From Agrypnia vestita (lineage: Eukaryota; Arthropoda; Insecta; Trichoptera; Phryganeidae), in contig JADDOH010010939.1 of assembly GCA_016648135.1 (NCBI GenBank), positions 61,425-125,424 on the forward strand: DNA of 64,000 bases, in the 5' to 3' direction. Positions within the stretch are counted from its first letter, which is position 1. The number at the start of each line of letters is the position of its first letter. Positions 10,363 to 20,988 of the stretch are shown here, in pieces. The translations under genes and the position numbers were made by a program. The notes below the pieces were generated by a model. The model searched no databases and was not told the DNA's origin. It saw nothing but the letters and a program-made list of their open reading frames with translations.

Positions 10363-11755
10363 AGTCCTATTTTCATAGAATTGCTTTTATAATAAATATC
10401 CACTAAAACTTATAAATAACAGCCCTCGAAGTTTTATTTAAACCACGCAATAAATTTTAGCTTGTTATAAAAACTATCGCATTTAAATCTGAACTAACGC
10501 ACTCATTCACAAAAATTAATGCAGTAATTTATTGGTCTGCTATTAAACTGAGATCGATGCACAAATTGGGCCCTTTTTATAGAAAATATAATTTTTGTTT
10601 TAAATTAATACTATTTTAAATTTACATAATATTATGGTTATGGCACGTAAATGATGTATTGCTTACTGATATCCTCTAAAAACTTTTTAATAAATTATAT
10701 AATCAAGAATATTCTCATGTTTTCACGACCCTTCAAAATATTTTGATAGTATCTATCAAATATTTGATAGATCAGCTTTGTTCCTGATTTTTTTTTTCAG
10801 TGAATACTGGTACACAACATTGCTATTATCAAAAAATTGACCTGCAGTAAAGTAATTCTCACCTATGTGACTTGCAATAAAGGCTTTCATTACGGAAATG
10901 TATCAAATATAAACATATTATTACGCTACCTTATAGATCTAATTTATCCTTCAACTCATATATTGACGTATCGAATAACATGTGCGCATCAAAATAATAT
11001 TTACGTTTATATTAAGAAAGTATTAAAATATTTGACGTTGTAATAAACTAGGCTTAATTTATATCCACGTTTCATCTTAAGTATTCAACTATGACAAAGT
11101 AATATTGATTTGCTTATTATTAGCCCCACTTCCATGCACAATGTAATTGAAAAACAATTGTTGCATCTACGTAATTCATTTCTTTTCTTCCATTTTATCC
11201 TAATTCCAATACTCTCACCGCGTCCTACTCTTCTTAACCTTTAAATAAATATGTCGGTAAAAATTTCAAAAACGATATTTTTACACATACATATATGTAC
11301 GTATGTATGTGTAAAAATGTATGCAAAATATGTGGATACATATTTTGCAAGTGTGTAAATTCGGTGGAAATACCGTCTTTGAAACGCGAAAACTATCGAC
11401 TAGCTGTCATTTCATTCACATCATCTTCACTGTACACTTATACATTGCGAGCAGTTTTGGCTGTCATATTCCATTGATTGAACGCGAACAGAAATAGGTG
11501 TCAAAAGTACCAACCATTATCTCCATGATATTTTATTTTAAAGTCTGTAATTAAATTAAATAATAAATATAATAACGTAGAAGCAAATGCAATATCTTAT
11601 AGAAAAGAATTTTTTTTTCGAATCAGGAAAAACCTTTACCAATTTGTTTTACTTTTGGCGTGCATTTTGAAATATGATAAAAAGGGACACATCTATGTGT
11701 ATTATTAATTTATTATTATTTATATCTAAAATTAATGAATTAATTGAATTTATGT
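10363..11755. other. AT-rich sequence without recognised gene
   Basis: No coding or RNA feature could be supported. A small near-palindrome built on ACATACATATATGTACGTATGTATGT lies near 11,284-11,312, and another on ATCAAATATTTGAT at 10,756-10,769. Confidence 0.45.
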
Positions 11756-12720
11756 CTAATGTTTGGGGCAGTAACTAAATATAACAATTGTAGATATATA
11801 GGATGATATTTTTAGAGGTTTAGAAGTTCCAAAATAAATAAAACGCATACATCGTAATGGTTTTATTGAAAAAATAAATTTATGCCATTGGTGTTTAAAT
11901 ATTATTTCTGGCATATGGGCGCCGCTGCTGGCTCGAATAAAGCGCAATCTGAAAGTATAATTTTCGACTACTTTTTCGAGCACCCGGGGCAATAATAATG
12001 TTGGTTTACTCCTGCAACTCGCATGACAATTTTTTTTTTTAAAATATTTTTTGCTCTTGATTTTTACTCTGTGTAGGCACTATCTTTCAAAATAAATATT
12101 AGATGTTGATATAAGGGGGGAAAATGTTGAAAAAGCTACATGCTTTGGAATAGGTATTTCTACATATATATATATATATATATATCTAGTGAGGTGGATG
12201 GTTGCTGGGAGGCTTGTTACATATTATCCAAATTTATTTGTATTATGTGTTTATATCAAGCAATCAAATGCCTATTTTTGTCTAATAAACGCCGATTTAT
12301 CGGCAATGAAATCAAAAAATGAAAAAGAACACCAAACATTGATTTTTTGGCGTCTCAATGGCTTACGAATTTTTTTCCTTGGATTGGAAAAGCGGTAATT
12401 GTGCATGCTGATGTAGCCATTCAAATAAAAATGAGCCTAATCGCTGAACAAAATATTGTGGTGAAAATGAAGATTGAGATCAATCTTGTTGAACGTTGGA
12501 CGCGCATGATGGTCAAGAGGTTTCAATTCTTACACGAGATGAATCTTGTAAGCTCGAAAACCAAGATCTTACCGAAAAATCTTCTACGAAGTGGATGTGC
12601 GCATCTCTAATTGCTGTACAAGAAGGCGAATCGACTCATTCGGGTTCTATTTTATATTTTATTTCTATAGCAGAAACGTCTTTGGTGCTAACTAGAAAGA
12701 ACTAGACGACGTCTCTGCGG
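11756..12720 (-). pseudogene. Decayed Tc1/mariner-like transposase (not the cecropia type)
   Basis: On the minus strand a middle block at about 12,340-12,620 reads LGFRAYKIHLV, ELKPLDHHARPTF, then FSDEAHFYLNGYI, followed by RRQKINVWC. This is the segment around the first catalytic Asp (SDEAHF) of a Tc1/mariner-type transposase. A second block at 11,890-11,992 reads LEKVVENYTFRLRFIRASSG and AHMPEIIFKH, the usual C-terminal end of the same family. The second and third catalytic residues should lie between them and are not recognisable, so most of the C-terminal catalytic half is lost. Stops and frameshifts are frequent. It differs clearly from the four mariner copies elsewhere. Confidence 0.7.
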
Positions 12721-13000
12721 ATGCATTTTATAAATAATTGGAGTACGCGTAGTGCGAAAACTATCCATGGCTATTCGAATCAATTGCTCGGATAGATGAA
12801 ACATTTTGCGATCTGAATCACGATTTCCGAAATAAATTTACACAATTTCCAAGCGTGGTTTTGACGTTAGGCTTTTCATGGTGAAATGACTCTGAAATAC
12901 CTAACGTTGCACAAATCAGCCAGAGGCTGTAAAATTTTCTATCGCTGGAAAAAGTGTTGTCAATTCGAAAACAAACCTCTAAATAAAAAACAACTTATTA

Positions 13001-13375
13001 AAACCAAGTTTTTATTATACTCCCTTTATCATTTGTATTGTTTCCAATTTGATATTCTATCAACATATTCCTCTTGTTTTAAGTCAATGGGGAAAATCTA
13101 TTACATGTACATTATTATCCTTTAAACCTATAGAATATTGAAAACGTAATAATTGATATAGGGGTGAAACCGTCTGAAGGAACCATGGCTCGAGTCAGAC
13201 TAGTTGAAACAGGTTTCGCGCCTTCTTCACGCGTCGGGCTCCTTTCTCATTTTTTTGGTTTGGTTACGAGCCTGCCTGAAAGTTTCAGCTCGATTGAATC
13301 ACGAAAAAGGGTTAAAAATCGATCCAAAGTTTTTTCGGCAGACAAGACAACGCTACGAGTTAAAAGAAAGGGAGT
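13001..13375 (-). mobile_element. Non-autonomous repeat family A, copy 3
   Basis: The complement shows the family-A order, from ACTCCCTTTCTTTTAACTCG (complement, ending at 13,375) through CTTTGGATCGATTTTTAACC to the closing GGGAGTATAATAAAAACTTG (complement, near 13,001-13,025). Between the ACGCGT-type block and the terminal block it carries about 130 bp not present in copies 2 and 4. The open frame seen on the plus strand here is a by-product of the repeat and is not a gene. Confidence 0.65.
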
Positions 13376-14195
13376 AAAAAACCACCCAATATCGTAAAAC
13401 ACACAAAAATATTTTTTGATAAAACAATATCACCGGGACCCGAAACTGTTGTCAGTACGGCTATGTCAATTAATCTATGACGGTCGTCGTCAAATTTCAT
13501 CTTATGTATTTTGGAAACATAAATACATTTTTATTTGAAATGTTATTTTTTTAGTTCACTGAAAGCCACCAACCTTTTAGTTGAATTGTTTCAGGGTAAT
13601 TATAAGAAGTTCCCGGTGAGGTCTGCAGTTTTTCGATTTTTTCGAATGATGTCGAACAAGGATTTTTCTATGTATCTTCCTTAGTCATATATCGAAATTT
13701 CTTTAAACCAACATGGAAGACTTCATTGCGGAATGTAAATCAAAAATCGTTAAAAATAAAACGTGAAAACGCAACAAGGCCGTATATTTTAATAAAACAT
13801 TTTTATGAAGTACTTTGATTCTGTATTCCGTGTTTATTTGGTTACAAAAGTAGAGGCAGAAAAGCAATCACTCACCCGACGCTGTGAGTGGCCGCCTGTA
13901 AATCCCAGAAATCTATCATCATTGTTAAAACATAACAGTTTTTCTATATAAACGTATTATGCAATGGGCGCTACTGGGCTAAATATAACGCACTTCAATA
14001 TTTTCAGCGAAGCGAGTTTACCGAGCGAGCGCAAGATTTTATTTAAATAAAATTGTAATTAAAATCGTGCGGTGTGGGTGTGGTACACCCAGCTTAATGT
14101 AACGCTATCATTAGTCATTCTCATAATGAGATCATTTTAATATATTTTGTTACTACTCAAATAAATACCCTCGCGGCTATCATCGTACAAAGGCC
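13376..14195. other. Sequence without recognised gene
   Basis: AT-rich. A slightly GC-richer patch at 13,870-14,090 contains GAGCGAGCGCAAG and GTGTGGTACACCC. No protein motif or RNA gene could be assigned. Confidence 0.4.
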
Positions 14196-14330
14196 ATGAA
14201 GTTGTGGTCTCGTAAGTGGTTAAAGAAGCGTACGAAGACACCACATGTCATGGCTGGATTGAGGGACAGGTGTAAGCGTAAATTGACTAAATTGTTCCGT
14301 GCGGCGGTAAATAAAGTCGAAATCGACTAA
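14196..14330 (+). CDS. 44-codon open frame, LINE-tail-like
   Basis: The frame starts at ATG (14,196) and ends at TAA (14,330). It is very basic at the start (KLWSRKWLKKRTK). Its end, LTKLFRAAVNKVEID, resembles the 'ELFRAAVNKVxIA' stretch near the C-terminus of many insect LINE reverse transcriptases. It is short, has no splice or promoter context, and lies next to another LINE scrap on the opposite strand. It is most likely a LINE remnant rather than a host microprotein, but it is uninterrupted. Confidence 0.35.
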   Translation: MKLWSRKWLKKRTKTPHVMAGLRDRCKRKLTKLFRAAVNKVEID

Positions 14331-14354
14331 ATGACCGCTTCCTTTATTACTTGT

Positions 14355-14434
14355 AGAATCTGATGACGCCAGGTCTTTCTCTCTTCTTCGCTCGTACGTT
14401 CAACATGACTAAACCATCTCAGCACTCCTTTCTT
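14355..14434 (-). pseudogene. LINE reverse-transcriptase C-terminal scrap
   Basis: The minus strand encodes KKGVLRWFSHVERTSEEERK, then TWRHQIL. The core LRWFSHVER corresponds to the 'LRWFGHVERM' motif near the C-terminus of insect non-LTR reverse transcriptases. Only this stretch is recognisable. Confidence 0.6.
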
Positions 14435-15150
14435 ACAACCATTAAACTTGGTGTTATTAATGATTTATTAAATTATTTTTAAAATTTTTCACAAGGATAA
14501 ATTATAAAAGTATTCTACCTTGTTGTTTTCCTGACAATTAATTTATTTTCAAATACATTTTACAAGTACCTAAAAAATAAAATAAAAATATTTTCCAATA
14601 GCATGTCCGCTCGAAGCAAAACATTTAATCTTCTTACAGAAAGGCAGCGCGCCCTGGTAAAAATATCATTCTTTAAGAAAAATTATAATAATACTTTACC
14701 GTCTTCCTAAAATATGTTTATTATTTTAAAATAAAGCACATTTAATCAATAAAACCTATATAGTAAGGTTACTGAAGTGCCACAAATCAAATTTTAAGAT
14801 GATAAATTCGATGGGATTCTAATATGATGACTGTAAAAGTTACGACAACAGTCCACCAAAATAAATAAATAGACATGAACTGAGGTAAATGAATTATCCA
14901 TTATTTGCACAATATCTGATGCTAACATTCGCTTTGTTTTAAAATATCACTACAAGCTTGTAAATTTTGAAACAATTATGAAAAGGTGAAACCAAATACT
15001 CTTACAAACAATGTTTTAGTAAATAATTCGCGCTTTATTATAAGAAGACGTTTTAACTTAGGATACTCGGTTTGGAAGAAAATTTAAAAAAACATATAAA
15101 TTTGGGGATTTAATTATGCAAGAATAGTAATTTTTATATCAGTATAAATA

Positions 15151-16266
15151 TTAGGTCCTTACATATGAAATTGGCGTTTAGTATGGGAGGAACATAAAGC
15201 CGATTTTTTTTTATTATAATAGTTTTATTTAATCAAAGTATGTACCATTGCTATCTATGCACTTTTGCCATCTCATAGGTAGTTCATCGATCCCTTTACT
15301 AAAAAAACCATTCGGACGGGAATCAATAAAATCTTTGAAGGCGGTTTGTACTGCCCCATCGGAGTTGAATTTTTTCCTTTGCAAGAAGTTATCCAAATTT
15401 CGAAAAAAATGGTAATCTGTTGGGGCAAGGTCCGGAGAGTACGGTGGATGTCTTAGACATTCCAATTGAAGCTCCTCTAATTTGGTAGCCGTCTGTTGTG
15501 CAGTGTGTGGTCTAGCGTTATCATGAAGCAGCAGTGGCCTAGAGCGATTAACCAGCCTCGGTTGTTTAGCAGCTTTCTTTTCCATCATGGTTTGCAGTTG
15601 CTGACAAAAGACATATACCGTAATCGTCTGGCCAGATTTAAGATTTAAAATCCCTTCATTATTGTGCCGGTTGAGTAATGCAACGCAGCAGTCAACGCGC
15701 GTTTGTTGATTTGCTTCACTCAATTCGCGAGGTACCCACCTTTCAAAGCTTTTTCACCTTACCAATTTGCTTCAAGTGGATTAAAACAATTTTATCACTA
15801 ACACCGCAGCCTGCAGCTAACTCGGATGTGGTTTGCGATGGATCCGCTTCCACAATAGCCTTCAATTCTTCATTATCAACTTTGGTCTCCGGCCGTCCAC
15901 GGGGCTTGTTCTGCAGGTCGAAATTTCCAGAACGAAAACGTTGGAACCAAAAACGCACTGTGTTTTCTTTTGCGGCACCGTCGCCATACACATCATAAAT
16001 CCTTCGAGCCGTTTCTGCAGCACTGGTGCCACGGTGGAACTCGTACTCGTAAATAACGCGATATTTCAAGTTTTTCATTTTGTAAACTGAGTGACGCAAA
16101 GAAAAAAACAATTGAGGAAAAAATAAATGAATTATTATTTTCAAAACACAAATACATGAGTAAATAGCTGTATAAATTTGGATTTGGAATTCCTAACCAA
16201 AGAGAAGATATTTGAGATCAAATTTGCCAGTACGGCAAAACACCAGTTTCATATGTAAGGACCTAA
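15151..16266 (-). mobile_element. mariner copy 1 (cecropia-type, deleted subfamily)
   Basis: A 1,116-bp element bounded by TA at 15,149-15,150 and 16,267-16,268. Its ends start TTAGGTCCTTACATATGAAA; the left 29-bp end is identical to that of copy 3 and the right end has two changes. Relative to copy 3 it lacks 171 bp and has one extra base in the coding region. It is inserted into repeat G, and a related empty site is present at 29,131. Confidence 0.95.
15229..16078 (-). pseudogene. mariner transposase, deleted and frameshifted (copy 1)
   Basis: The start is the ATG at 16,076-16,078 (MKNLKYRVIY). The N-terminal DNA-binding half reads through GKVKKL. One extra A at about 15,744 then shifts the frame just before the WVP-EL motif. 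After the shift, NEGILN joins directly to LKSGQTI, so residues 146-202 of copy 3, including the first catalytic Asp (D151), are absent through an in-frame 171-bp loss. The HDNARPH and DLAPTDYH blocks with the other two Asp residues remain. Shared with copy 2 but not copies 3 and 4: T97I, H117R in WVPHEL, D212Y and L225K (copy-3 numbering). Confidence 0.93.
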
Positions 16267-16521
16267 TATGTCTTAGGCACAGGCGAGGGAGGAAATTCTT
16301 CGCTTTGACCATTTCCTTCTCCTGAAGATCTAATTTAGTTCACATCTGTTTATATTTTATACTCCTGGTTACGATACATTCTGAGACAGAGGTTATAAAA
16401 TATTAAGTTTATATTGTTTTACTGGAAGAACTAAATCAGGGTAAGCCTCGACGTAAGAATTGGAATAACAAAAATAATATTTTTTAGGCACGCAGGAGGG
16501 TCAATGTCACTATATATATTT

Positions 16522-16845
16522 ACTCCCTTTCTTTTAACTCGTAGCGCCTGCTTGCTTGTCTGTCGAAAAAACTTTGGATCGATTTTTAACCCTTTTCCCG
16601 TGATCCAATCGAGCTGAAACCTTGCAGTCAGATTCGTGGCGACGATAAAAATGATCTAACATATTTTCGTTTAAAAAAATTAATAATTTTAGTATAATTT
16701 TGGATTTTTCGAATTTTTTTATTACTCCCTTTCGTAGTCTCGCTCGACTCAAGCCCAACGCGTGAGGTAGGCGCCAAACCTGTTTCAACTGGTAAGTGAA
16801 AAAGGGAGTATAATAAAAACTTGGTTTTTATGGGTTAGTTTTATT
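16522..16845 (+). mobile_element. Non-autonomous repeat family A, copy 4
   Basis: The best-preserved copy of the family. It opens with ACTCCCTTTCTTTTAACTCG, continues through CTTTGGATCGATTTTTAACC, an internal ATTACTCCCTTTCGTAG segment and GCCCAACGCG, to AAAAAGGGAGTATAATAAAA, then the ACTTGGTTTTTATGGGTTAG tail. The inverted ACTCCCTTT / AAAGGGAGT ends fit a MITE-like element, though the conserved tail outside the right end is unusual for one. Confidence 0.72.
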
Positions 16846-17136
16846 ACAGGCGATTCGCCTATTCATGAAGTATTAAGTTATTGAAATTGCGTACTGATAG
16901 TTAGTATTTTTTTTAAAGTTCCCAATAATTATCGCTTAATTATAATTTTGAACTGACTTTGGTTACCACCGCCACACGAGAAATTGCATTCCTGACTCAT
17001 CGCTCGTGATAATTACAAACTTCACGTCAGCAAAGGTTAGCAGGGTTCAACTTAAGGTGACGCTTACATTAATTAAGGTTTAATCTTCAGCTAAGACCTA
17101 CTTCTACACATTGGCACAAGTTTAATTGGTTGTATT

Positions 17137-17480
17137 GTAGCTGTTTGTACCCGGCGTTACACGGGTAAAGGATTAAGTTTGTGAGGAGAAACAAAGGTTC
17201 CATTGTTTTGCAAAGCCTCCAGATGCCCAGAAGGAGAAGTGTGACCTATGTTTACCACCAGGTCTTTAAGAGTACATATGCAAAGAACAGTACAGATTTG
17301 CATTGAATATTTATATCTAGGAGACAGGAGGGTTAGGGGGGAAGGGGGTGAATGTCGCCTATGGTACCCGACAGGTCGGTCGATGGAACAATACATATTT
17401 GCAAGGAAAATTATACCTGCTTATATATATTCTTTTAAACTAGCTATAACCCGTCAAAAATGGAGTACTTTTGTATGAAT
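17137..17480 (-). mobile_element. Helitron-like fragment (same family as 57.2 kb)
   Basis: On the minus strand the 3' end reads ACTTAATCCTTTACCCGTGT, then AACGCCGGGTACAAACAG and CTAC (17,137-17,140). This matches the 3' end of the element at 58.2 kb, which has CTAG there. Internal words GCAAATCTGTAC and AAACATAGGTCACA are also shared. A second element tail, CTAGCTATAACCCGTCAAAA (family C, minus strand), begins at 17,443. Confidence 0.65.
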
Positions 17481-18088
17481 AACATAAGAAAATTTTCAAA
17501 CAACCATGATCTAGAAACAATGCTTATGGAGATATACAATACCAAAGTATGCATTTTTTCAATAATACTGATTTATTTTTTATAAAACGTTAAACTAACA
17601 TTTCGGTAACTTATATCGATCACAAAAAAATTCATTCAATTCAGTGCATGTTAAATAAAATGATTAAAACCCTGCAGAAATTGCAATTGAGGAGTAGGCT
17701 GAATAAGGGCAATTTTGCAAAAATTTCAAATAAAGTTACGGGCGTTTAAAGTTTTTAAGTTAATGCCAAATTTATTTGCAACTGCTAACATTCTTTAAAA
17801 TAATTTTATTATGTGTTTTATTTATTAGGCTATTAATATAAAAGTGTTCAAAATGTATAATCATTATTTTTAAATGCCAGAAATTTACATCAATATACTT
17901 GATGGGAATTAAGTTTGGTACAAATAAAATATACATTTTTGAAAAAAATGCAAACTTTGATGTGGCATATTACTATGACTTTTGATACTAGGTCATGGTT
18001 TCTTGAACATTTTCGACTCATTATTAATGCATGAATCTACTTGTAAAGTACTGTGGACTAGCTCTGTTATACTCTGTATATTTGGGCC
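17481..18088. other. AT-rich sequence without recognised gene
   Basis: No coding, RNA or repeat feature could be supported in this stretch. Confidence 0.45.
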
Positions 18089-18340
18089 GCCAGTTAAGGC
18101 TGTGAAAACAGCGCTATCTAGAGTAGCGTAGCCTTTTGATAAGAAATTATGATTTTTTTGCTTCTTATATCTCATTTTTATATTATACCACATTATTATT
18201 TGAGCCATTTGGTGTCATTAATAACGAACATTGTTACAAAGCGAATTATGCTTTTTTGCTCATTATTATAGTAGGTATGCCTCATTATTATTTGAGTCAT
18301 CTGTTAGCGATAGCGACGGACATCGTTATGTAGAGAATTA
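18089..18340 (+). repeat. Repeat family E, copy 1
   Basis: Shares CGCCAGTTAAGGCTGTGA, then ACAGC.CTATCTAGAGTAGC, and downstream TTATATTATACC.CAT.ATTA with 25,985-26,155 in the same orientation. This copy also contains an internal partial duplication (CATTATTATTTGAG at about 18,193 and 18,282). Unclassified and non-coding. Confidence 0.7.
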
Positions 18341-19225
18341 TAAGTGTTGATTGATGATTAATACCAATCATACATGTGATATAATTATTGATGCACTTAA
18401 GTTTTAATTTTCATTAAACAGAAATATTTATAAAATATTTTTTTTCTAAAAAATCAAATTAGAATTAAAAGTGTTTAAATTAACGTCCATTCTAGTTAAG
18501 GTCATTTTCATAAAGCGAGCATTGTTTTGCCCCAATAGCTAGCTGCCTCTAAAACAATAATTATTGGAGGTTTTATGCTGAAAGTTTTATTTGAGCTTTA
18601 AAGTAGCACCGTAAAGAGCAGAAAGAGATTTAGTGATCGCGACGCGTATCTATTCAATACTACATATTTACTCAATTTATCTGTTCAACAATTTTCATCC
18701 GGACCCGACCATCATTACAAGCTCTACTCACCATCATGCCTTACATCACGACAGAAAGGTACTCTACCGTCCCTCCTCGTATAAAACTTTTCCAATTAGT
18801 ACTCGATTCAAAATGCATGGACATTTGATTTCATCATCTGCCTCAAACCTATTTACAATGCGAAGAGTTCAAAAAAAAGATAAAGGCAGGGCTAAAACAA
18901 GTCGATGCAGATGAATTAGGAGTATTAAAAACTACGTAGTAATTTAAAAATAGAAAATAAATAAGTATAAACTAGTCCGCCTCAGCACAGGAACCCCTAG
19001 TGAGGAGGATTAAGAACATAAATATCAACAATATCATTATACATACATACTATTATATTAAACGTATACAAATTGTATCTAAATAGAACCTAATAAAAAA
19101 ATAATAAAAAATAAAAATATTATAATTTAATTTTAATAATAAAAATATTAAATTGAAAACTGCCTTGTTGACAAAGCTCTTGTAAAAAACTTTAATGTAA
19201 TAATGCAATTTTATTCATGATATTC
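18341..19225. other. Sequence without recognised gene
   Basis: Includes a 93-codon plus-strand open frame at 18,633-18,914, which is more GC-rich than its surroundings but has no family resemblance that I recognise. The remainder is AT-rich. Confidence 0.4.
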
Positions 19226-19415
19226 AGCTCTAAATGGTGTGGCACGTCCAGAGACACCCAGAAGACCATATGGTGAAGCTTTCCCTAAGCCTGCCAACGA
19301 CGAAACCTAAACGTCGACGGTCAAAAAATCCCTAAAATAAGCCCAACTCGAAGACAACACAACACAAATCCTTGCTCAATGGAGAAAACGGACAAGGAAG
19401 GCCGAGCCCAAGTAA
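19226..19415 (+). pseudogene. LINE reverse-transcriptase C-terminus
   Basis: The plus strand reads MVWHVQRHPEDHMVKLSLSL, then PTTKPKRRRSKNP. After a frame change follows AQWRKRTRKAEPK and a stop (TAA 19,413-19,415). This is the usual C-terminal end of one class of insect non-LTR reverse transcriptases ('GHVxRRPEDH...RGRPKKTW...WRKxTRKADPK'). Decayed, with no promoter or other domains. Confidence 0.75.
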
Positions 19416-20285
19416 ATAGGATAAACGATCAAGGAAGACAAGAAGATTGAGCTGTAAATTAAGACTATTAATTAATTTATTTATTTATTTATTTATTGGA
19501 AACTAACAGTACAAATAAAAATCAGGTTACACATTAATATTAAATAGTGTATATACTATCTTACAAGTTTCCACAGAATTAACGTGTTATGTATTAACGT
19601 AAAGAAAGCACCAATAACAAAAAATAAAAAAGTGAAATGTTTTAATTAAGAACAAACGATGAAAGTCAAAAAATTAAAGATAAAAGAGGAATCAGGAAAG
19701 AGAGGAAGTCAAAGTCTGTTTAGTTTTCTGTGAAATTTAGGATAAAACAGGGTGTTTTATTTAAAAGATATTGTATCATCACGACATAATAATGTTACTT
19801 TTAGAAACAAACGATAATAATTATTACTTGTAATCACAGGGTATAAAAATTTACAGAGATGAACGAAACCCGTTCTTTAGGACAGGCGTTGAGTCACAGC
19901 GGAAGAGTCATCCCTCGTGTATGTTTAGGACACATTATTTAGTGATGGTATTTTAACCGGTGACACACTAAACGTTATTTTAGATTCGTATCTAATTGCC
20001 TGGATGATTGGCAACTAATCTATTCCAATTCGACGGGCAACCATCGGCATTATTCAATATTCATTTCTCGGTTACCAGTCATCGGTACAGTCAAACAAAA
20101 CTCCCAAATAACTGTATTGAAAATAACCGGTGAAAATAACATTCTGACCGTCACAAACATTGTTGTTGTAGTTAAAGTATTTATTCTTGAATAATTAAAC
20201 CACATTGCAAATAAAAAGAACTTTTAACTGTTTGCGTTTTTTTTTAATTTTTAAAAATAAAGAAGTAAAAACCTTTTTTTAAGTA
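19416..20285. other. AT-rich sequence without recognised gene
   Basis: Contains a TTTA-type microsatellite (about 19,470-19,497). No gene or RNA could be supported. Confidence 0.45.
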
Positions 20286-20349
20286 GTAACTTAGTGTAGT
20301 GGTTAGGATATCTGTCTCTCACCCAAGGGACTCGGGTTTGATTTTTTTT
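20286..20349 (+). repeat. tRNA-Glu-like fragment or SINE head
   Basis: TAGTGTAGTGGTTAGGATAT is a good D-arm/A-box of the tRNA-Glu/Asp type. TCTGTCTCTCACCCAAGG resembles an anticodon arm with a CTC-like loop. The B-box is degraded (CTCGGGTTTGATTTTTTTTT) and runs into poly-T. The 3' acceptor strand is missing, so this is a pseudogene or SINE head. Confidence 0.55.
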
Positions 20350-20722
20350 TCTCTTTTTATTTTGATATCTATTTTATTTATAAAACTAATTGTTTAATTA
20401 TGCTGTCGTGTTAGTTTGACGTACGTATAATCGCCACAAACGCCTCAATCACCAGGGTTTGAAATATAAGGTGCCATTAACTGACGACAAAATATAAAAA
20501 AAGTGTTAAAATATTTTGATAAAAGTCGATATTACTGTTTCATGGGTGTCGGCTATAAATAAGTAAATACTTACTCTTTAGGAGCCGGCATGTAAAAGTA
20601 CTCAAGTCATTTTGACGAGTTACAGCTAGTTATTAATATTATGTAATATTAATTTGTTGGTCTGTGCTTATAATAAATGAGGAATATTAACAATATGCAG
20701 GAAATGTTAAAAATAAAAATAT
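20350..20722 (+). other. AT-rich sequence with a Helitron-like tail
   Basis: At about 20,588-20,632 the sequence CATGTAAAAGTACTCAAGTC, then ATTTTGACGAGTTACAGCTAGT, is the family-C tail, which recurs at 34.1 kb and (complement) at 17.45, 52.2, 52.4 and 55.4 kb. Its CTAG-T end is Helitron-like. Nothing else could be assigned. Confidence 0.5.
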
Positions 20723-20988
20723 ATGAAAAAAAGCCGAGAAGGACTGCGAACCATTAAGATAAGAAAGCTAGAATATCTTGGACCAAAGTCTTTGCCACTC
20801 ATCATGCAGGGGGAAATTAGTGCCAAAAGAAGCCCAGGAAGACGCCGCATCTCATGGCTGCGTAACTTGAGGTACTGGTACCAATATGGCTCGACTGCGA
20901 TGTTTTGAGTGGCGGTAAATAGAATCTTAATCGCCAATATCGCCAATCTCCGACCTCCGATAGGAGATGAACAATGGCATAGAAACAT
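20723..20988 (+). pseudogene. LINE reverse-transcriptase C-terminus
   Basis: The plus strand reads TIKIRKLEYLG, LPLIMQGEISAKRSPGRRRI, SWLRNLRYWY, then (past a stop) VAVNR and IANL. This is the conserved 'RKLEYLGH...GKRGPGRRRISWLRNLR' C-terminal segment of a common insect non-LTR reverse transcriptase. Stops show it is dead. Confidence 0.75.

Larger units (their letters stand above)
14940..16400 (+). repeat. Repeat family G, copy 1, interrupted by mariner copy 1
   Basis: The segments 14,940-15,148 and 16,269-about 16,345 together match 28,925-29,225, which is uninterrupted. Shared words include CAAGCTTGTAAATT / GAGCTTGTAAATT, GGGATTTAATTAT.CAAGAATA, and (right of mariner) CAGGCGAGGGAGGAA / CACGCGAGGGGGGAA, then TTTAGTTCA. 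The family is unclassified and non-coding. Confidence 0.75.

Noticed and set aside
13164..13397. 77-codon plus-strand frame
   Set aside because: It is the reverse reading of family-A repeat copy 3; the same words occur in the other copies without a conserved frame.
15678..16090. Opposite-strand frames in all mariner copies
   Set aside because: They are mirror readings of the transposase gene and repeat identically in each copy.
18633..18914. 93-codon plus-strand frame as a gene
   Set aside because: No recognisable domain, no splice or promoter context; kept only as a remark.
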